A stretch of DNA of 7,973 nt from JBDIBA01 sp039812705 (GTDB taxonomy: Bacteria > Actinomycetota > Acidimicrobiia > Acidimicrobiales > JBBSGY01), in NCBI GenBank assembly GCA_039812705.1, contig JBDIBA010000051.1:1-7973 (forward strand). Reading direction: 5' to 3'. Every line of letters starts with the position of its first letter. Position 1 is the stretch's first letter. The notes beneath the pieces are model-generated. The model made no database searches. It saw only the letters and a program-made list of their open reading frames with translations, and was not told the DNA's origin. Of the stretch, positions 4,847-7,973 are shown in pieces. A program made the translations under genes and the position numbers.

Positions 4847-6895
4847 ATGACGTTGCTGACACGAGAGCACTTCACGAACGGCGGGTCCATCCTTAGTGGT
4901 GTTGCTAAAAGCGGTGTTGCTAAACCGCGCTCGCGTCGCGATCGCGTTTCCCCGGTGATGAATCGTCTCAATGGCCTAACCGGGGAGCAGTCCGAGTCCC
5001 GTCAGTCTCCTGCACAGCGCGCCCAGGAATCCGCGGCACAAGGTCTCGATGTCGAAGTTGGTGCAGGTGTGCGACAGGCATTGTCGCAACGGTTGAATGG
5101 TGAACTGGATAAGGCCAAAGCGGCCGCTGAACTTGACCAGAAAGTACACGCGCAAACCGTTGATGAGCTTGGTCACAGCTGTGCGGAGTGTTTGGTCGAT
5201 GCGCACCTTGGTGATTTGTTGGAGTTGCTAGAACGCGCCGAGCTGTCGCCAGATCTGTTGGAGTTGTTGCAGCAGATGAAGGAGAAGAAGCGCGAAAGAG
5301 ACATTGCTGTTGTGCTTGCCGTGCTGCAACAAAAGGCGGTCGAGATGAACCTCGAGCCTGCCAAGTTGACTGACATGGCAACCGAGCTTGTTGATTCGTC
5401 GGCGTTGCAACTGGACCTGACCGAAGCCGATGTTGAGTCCTTGTCGAGTTCGTGGGAACTGCCGCAAGCCGACGCATTGCGTTCCGAGATCGAGGCCCTG
5501 AGCGGCGAAATTGCCGAGCTGGCCGAGGCTGTCGACGGTTGGGTGCCGGAGGCTCGTTCGATCGATGAAGCAGCCGAAGAGTTGCCGCTTGACTTGTCTG
5601 AACAGAGCGAGGTTTTTCAGCTGATGTCGTCTCATGCTCGCCAACTTGGCTGGGAAGGTCTTGTTGACGAGTTGGAGGCGGTCGAAGACTTGTTGCGTGA
5701 GGTTCCGACGGTTGACTTGGTTCGTGATCAGCTTGGCGATGTCCCACTTGTGGTCGACCAACAGGTGGAGGCCGCGCTTGGGCAACTTCTAGACCCGGAA
5801 CTTGAAGTAGTTGAACCTGAACGTGTTGTTGACGAGCTTGAAATCGAGGCACGCGAGAACGTTGCTGACGAACTTGAAATTGATGCGCCAGAGCTTGATG
5901 TTGATGAACCTGAACTTGAAGACGCCGTGGTTGCACCGGTTGTTGCACAGGACGCAATTGCTGATGAACTTGAACTCGACGACCCCGAACTAGTTGAACC
6001 TGAACTTGTTGAGGACGAAATCGAGGCATCCGAACTTGTCGTTGACGAGCTTGAAGTTGTTGAACCCGAGCTCGTTATTGATGAACGTGAAGTGGACGAA
6101 CCTCCACTTGAAGTGGATGAACCCGAGCTAGTTGAACCCGCACCCGAGTTGCGGGCAGTTCCAACGCTTGAGGAGCCGCCAGTTGACCAACCAGATCGGT
6201 TCGTGGCGCTTGATGACCCTCAACTCGTCCATGACGTTCAGATCGATACGGCGGTGGCAGAGAACTATCGACAGGCACTCGAGCCTTACGTGACTGCCCT
6301 AGTCGCCAGCGCAGTTCCAGAGCGCAATCGTGAAGTTCAGGAGCGTCAGCCTGTTGCGCGTGCGCATGCAGCCTTCTTGCAAGTCGTCGAACGCGAAGCA
6401 CAAGAGCGTGCGTCTCGCCAGGCGGCAGCCGTGCAAAGGCTGCGCGCGTTGGCGAATGAGGCTCAAGAACGGCGACTGGCAACGCTTGTCTTGAGTGAAG
6501 AAGAAGAGCGCCGCTTGATGAACCGCGGCATGCCTGCGTTAAGAGACCTGTCCAATGCCGGTACAGATAAAGCGCCGCTCGCGCCGTTAGCTCCGAAAGC
6601 CGCAGCCGCGCGCGCCGAGCGGTCTTCAAGTGCAGTGCCAATCACGCTGGTTACAAAGCAGTCACCCGTAGCCGGTCGTGCGGCTGGCCCTGCCGGCGAC
6701 AAGCCTGCGGACAAGTTCCAGCGAACCGTGTCGGGCTGTGCTGGCTGTAGCGGTGGTAGAGGCTGCTGTAGCAGCGGCCAAGGATTTACGAGCGCACGCG
6801 ATCAGGTGAATGAGATGGTTGACAACTTCAACACGTTGTTTGCAACTATGCACGGCCCGCAGTTCGCGCAATCAACCGAGGGTTCGTTCAGATAG
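4847..6895 (+). CDS. Uncharacterised large acidic-repeat protein with two cysteine motifs
   Basis: I do not recognise a family. From the ATG at 4847 the protein has 682 residues. Residues 1-45 are basic and include a tandem SGVAKSGVAK. Residues 60-315 look largely helical, with Leu/Glu/Ala-rich segments that may form coiled coils. They carry H110, C112, C115 and H120 (HSCAECLVDAH), a candidate metal site. Residues 316-441 are an extremely Glu/Asp-rich tract of irregular VDEPELV and VDELE repeats, probably extended or disordered. Residues 465-560 are a charged Arg/Glu/Ala helical segment. A Pro/Ala-rich linker follows, then a Cys/Gly cluster with C631, C634, C640 and C641, and a short helical tail. 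No signal peptide, membrane span or enzyme motif is seen. An in-frame GTG at 4802 would add 15 residues but lies inside the palindrome and lacks a ribosome binding site. The gene diverges from the 157-residue gene, and RNase HI follows 41 bp downstream. A structural, metal-binding or scaffold role is possible, but function is unknown. Confidence 0.75.
   Translation: MTLLTREHFTNGGSILSGVAKSGVAKPRSRRDRVSPVMNRLNGLTGEQSESRQSPAQRAQESAAQGLDVEVGAGVRQALSQRLNGELDKAKAAAELDQKVHAQTVDELGHSCAECLVDAHLGDLLELLERAELSPDLLELLQQMKEKKRERDIAVVLAVLQQKAVEMNLEPAKLTDMATELVDSSALQLDLTEADVESLSSSWELPQADALRSEIEALSGEIAELAEAVDGWVPEARSIDEAAEELPLDLSEQSEVFQLMSSHARQLGWEGLVDELEAVEDLLREVPTVDLVRDQLGDVPLVVDQQVEAALGQLLDPELEVVEPERVVDELEIEARENVADELEIDAPELDVDEPELEDAVVAPVVAQDAIADELELDDPELVEPELVEDEIEASELVVDELEVVEPELVIDEREVDEPPLEVDEPELVEPAPELRAVPTLEEPPVDQPDRFVALDDPQLVHDVQIDTAVAENYRQALEPYVTALVASAVPERNREVQERQPVARAHAAFLQVVEREAQERASRQAAAVQRLRALANEAQERRLATLVLSEEEERRLMNRGMPALRDLSNAGTDKAPLAPLAPKAAAARAERSSSAVPITLVTKQSPVAGRAAGPAGDKPADKFQRTVSGCAGCSGGRGCCSSGQGFTSARDQVNEMVDNFNTLFATMHGPQFAQSTEGSFR
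4895..4924 (+). repeat. 15-bp tandem duplication encoding SGVAK twice
   Basis: AGTGGTGTTGCTAAA (4895-4909) is followed directly by AGCGGTGTTGCTAAA (4910-4924), 14 of 15 bases identical and in frame. It gives SGVAKSGVAK in the basic N-terminal segment of the 682-residue protein. It looks like a recent slippage duplication. Confidence 0.8.
5792..6169 (+). repeat. Degenerate in-frame repeat tract encoding the acidic region
   Basis: The DNA is built from recurring GAACTTGAA, GTTGATGAACCTGAA and GTTGACGAGCTTGAA-like units. GTTGACGAGCTTGAA is exact at 5828-5842 and 6041-6055, and GTTGAACCTGAAC at 5810-5822 and 5993-6005. Unit length is irregular, roughly 4-12 codons, and the encoded pattern is hydrophobic-Asp/Glu-Glu-(Pro)-Glu-Leu. 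The mix of exact and drifted copies suggests growth by slippage or recombination and then divergence. It causes long antisense reading frames that are not genes. Confidence 0.75.
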
Positions 6896-6897
6896 TC

Positions 6898-6917
6898 CAC
6901 ACGCCGGTGGCGATGTG
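6898..6917 (+). terminator. Weak stem-loop after the 682-residue gene
   Basis: CACACGCC (6898-6905) pairs with GGCG (6909-6912) and TGTG (6914-6917) around a GGT loop, with one bulged A at 6913. That makes eight base pairs starting 2 nt after the stop codon. No T-tract follows, so at best it is an inefficient terminator or a 3'-end stabiliser. It could partly separate this gene from the RNase HI gene. Confidence 0.35.
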
Positions 6918-6921
6918 CAAC

Positions 6922-6928
6922 TAACAAT
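6922..6928 (+). promoter_or_regulatory. Possible -10 region before the RNase HI gene
   Basis: TAACAAT ends 8 nt before the ATG at 6937, the same geometry as the -10-like elements before the other genes here. No Shine-Dalgarno sequence is visible before 6937. The match to a -10 is only moderate and no -35 is evident, so readthrough from the 682-residue gene is equally possible. Confidence 0.3.
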
Positions 6929-6936
6929 GGTGCGCA

Positions 6937-7947
6937 ATGACGACGGTTGTTTATACAGATGGTGCTTGTTCGGGAAATCCTGGCCCCGGCGGATGGGCGT
7001 GGGCGGTGCCGGGCGGCGCGTTTGCCGCGGGTAACGCTGCGCAGACAACCAACCAACGAATGGAAGTGCAGGCTGCTTACGAAGCCGTCAAAGCGATTGA
7101 CGGCACAGTTGAAGTTGTTAGCGACTCAACCTATGTAATCAATTGCTTCCAAAAGAAGTGGTGGGAAGGTTGGTTGCGCAACGGTTGGAAGAACTCGCAG
7201 AAAAAGCCTGTTGCGAACCAAGACCTTTGGGAACCATTCATTGAACTGGTTCGCTCCCGTGAACATGAGATCACCTTTCGTTGGGTGAAGGGTCATTCCG
7301 GTGACTCCATGAATGACCTTGTCGATGGTTTGGCGGTGGAGGCTGCGCAGAAACAGGCGCCAAGAAGCGGAGATTCTCCGCCTACCGGTGAGTTGCCAGA
7401 AGACCAACCGCGCAAGTCAGCTAAGTCTGGAGCCGATGCGCCAAGTGGACACTTGTTGCTGATTGCCGGTCATCGTCCACCAGAACTTGGAGGTTATGAC
7501 GACAATGCGATCAAGCAGAATGTTCAACGGAAGCTGAATGAAATCGTCGCTGCCAAGGCTCAGATGTTTGACGATCTCGTGGTTGTCAGCGGATTGTCTC
7601 TGGGCGCCGAGCAAATGGGCGCACGCGCAGCTATCGAGTCCAATGTTGCATTGGCAGCTGTGTTGCCATTTCCAAACTCCGATGCTCGATGGCCGAATGC
7701 ATCGCGCGAAGTGTTCAAAGAACTGCTTGCTAACGCTCGAGACGAGATCCTGCTTACGGCTCAAGAACCGACGGACAAAGCCTCGTTCGGTGCGGCACTA
7801 GGCAAGCGTGATCAATGGCTGGCGAATCACGTCAGTGAAGCCGTCGTTGTTTGGGACGGCAAGGAGCCGTACGTCGGTCGTTTTGTAACCGTGTTGCGCG
7901 ACTACTTAGGTGAAGACAACGTCTGGATTGTTAACCCTAAGGAATGA
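6937..7947 (+). CDS. rnhA: Ribonuclease HI fused to a C-terminal SLOG-like Rossmann domain
   Basis: The N-terminal domain (residues 1-137) is a type 1 RNase H, which cuts the RNA strand of RNA:DNA hybrids, for example R-loops and primer remnants. The active site is complete: D8 (YTDGACSGNPG), E43 (TTNQRMEVQAA), D63 (VSDSTYV), H120 (WVKGHSGD) and D130, matching E. coli D10, E48, D70, H124 and D134. A polar, Pro/Ser-rich linker spans about 138-170. Residues 171-336 form a second domain with LLLIAGHRPPELGGY at its start, then VVVSGLSLGAEQMGARAA (215-232) and AVVVWDGK (302-309). The GHRP, glycine-rich SGxSxGxE and WDG elements are typical of SLOG-superfamily Rossmann domains (YpsA/DprA-like), thought to bind nucleotides or nucleotide-like ligands. 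Many RNase HI proteins stop after the first domain, and mycobacteria fuse a phosphatase instead. Here 336 residues are about twice the usual length. The nuclease call is firm. The second-domain call is by motif, and the ligand is unknown. Confidence 0.93.
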   Translation: MTTVVYTDGACSGNPGPGGWAWAVPGGAFAAGNAAQTTNQRMEVQAAYEAVKAIDGTVEVVSDSTYVINCFQKKWWEGWLRNGWKNSQKKPVANQDLWEPFIELVRSREHEITFRWVKGHSGDSMNDLVDGLAVEAAQKQAPRSGDSPPTGELPEDQPRKSAKSGADAPSGHLLLIAGHRPPELGGYDDNAIKQNVQRKLNEIVAAKAQMFDDLVVVSGLSLGAEQMGARAAIESNVALAAVLPFPNSDARWPNASREVFKELLANARDEILLTAQEPTDKASFGAALGKRDQWLANHVSEAVVVWDGKEPYVGRFVTVLRDYLGEDNVWIVNPKE

Positions 7948-7948
7948 G

Positions 7949-7973
7949 CTAGAGACTCATGCCGCCGATTTGA
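7949..7973 (-). CDS. Possible 3' end of a convergent gene running off the window
   Basis: Read on the minus strand, an open frame enters from the window edge and ends with the residues QIGGMSL and a TAG at 7951-7949, 1 bp from the stop of the RNase HI gene. A compact convergent arrangement like cysS/aceE would fit. With only seven codons visible this is a guess, and the stretch may be noncoding. Confidence 0.22.

Noticed and set aside
4973..4980. Single CCTAAC half-site inside the 682-residue gene.
   Set aside because: There is no partner half-site at the spacing of the two upstream palindromes, so it is not supported as an operator.
4968..6029. Long minus-strand open frame (353 codons) opposite the acidic gene, with a Gln/Arg/Pro/Val-rich translation.
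   Set aside because: It is the low-complexity antisense reading of the GAACTTGAA-type repeats, with no start signal or recognisable domain. The plus frame continues without break for 683 codons beyond it on the 3' side.
7906..7921. TTAGGTGAAGACAAC-like sequence resembling operator site 1, near the end of the RNase HI gene.
   Set aside because: Only one half-site is present, it is not palindromic, and it lies inside a conserved coding stretch (LGEDN), so chance is the simpler explanation.

Overview
The window looks like chromosomal DNA of a moderately GC-rich bacterium, most likely an actinobacterium. This is inference. It rests on the single-chain (homodimeric) AceE-type pyruvate dehydrogenase of about 900 residues, on the codon choice, and on several genes that seem to begin at or next to their transcription start, as is common in Actinobacteria. 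Free-living or aquatic lineages such as Acidimicrobiia would fit, but nothing here fixes the genus. I see no mobile elements, phage genes, CRISPR arrays, tRNAs or rRNAs.

Left part (1-4300): cysS, cysteinyl-tRNA synthetase, runs rightward and converges on aceE, which runs leftward. An inverted repeat of 13-bp arms lies between the two stop codons and probably terminates both. Both proteins keep their catalytic and cofactor or metal residues, so these are ordinary housekeeping genes.

Middle part (4303-6895): two unrecognised genes diverge from a short control region. Leftward is a 157-residue helical, Cys/His-containing protein with the only strong Shine-Dalgarno sequence in the window. Rightward is a 682-residue protein with a helical N-terminal half carrying an HxCxxCx4H motif. 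It continues into a long Glu/Asp-rich tract of irregular VDEPELV/DELE repeats, then a charged helical segment, and ends with a Cys/Gly cluster (CxxCx5CC). The control region holds a perfect 16-bp palindrome and, 34 bp on, a degenerate copy. Both have TTAGG-type half-sites like those of DtxR/IdeR-family metal regulators, and each lies over the likely -10 region of one of the two genes. This divergent pair, possibly metal-controlled, is the best candidate for something undescribed.

Right part (6937-7947): a ribonuclease HI with a complete D-E-D-H-D active site is joined through a disordered linker to a C-terminal SLOG-like (YpsA/DprA-type Rossmann) domain. This is an uncommon fusion suggesting an RNA:DNA-hybrid nuclease tied to nucleotide or ligand sensing. 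The last 25 bases may hold the tail of a convergent gene.

There is no gene-free stretch longer than 300 bases.
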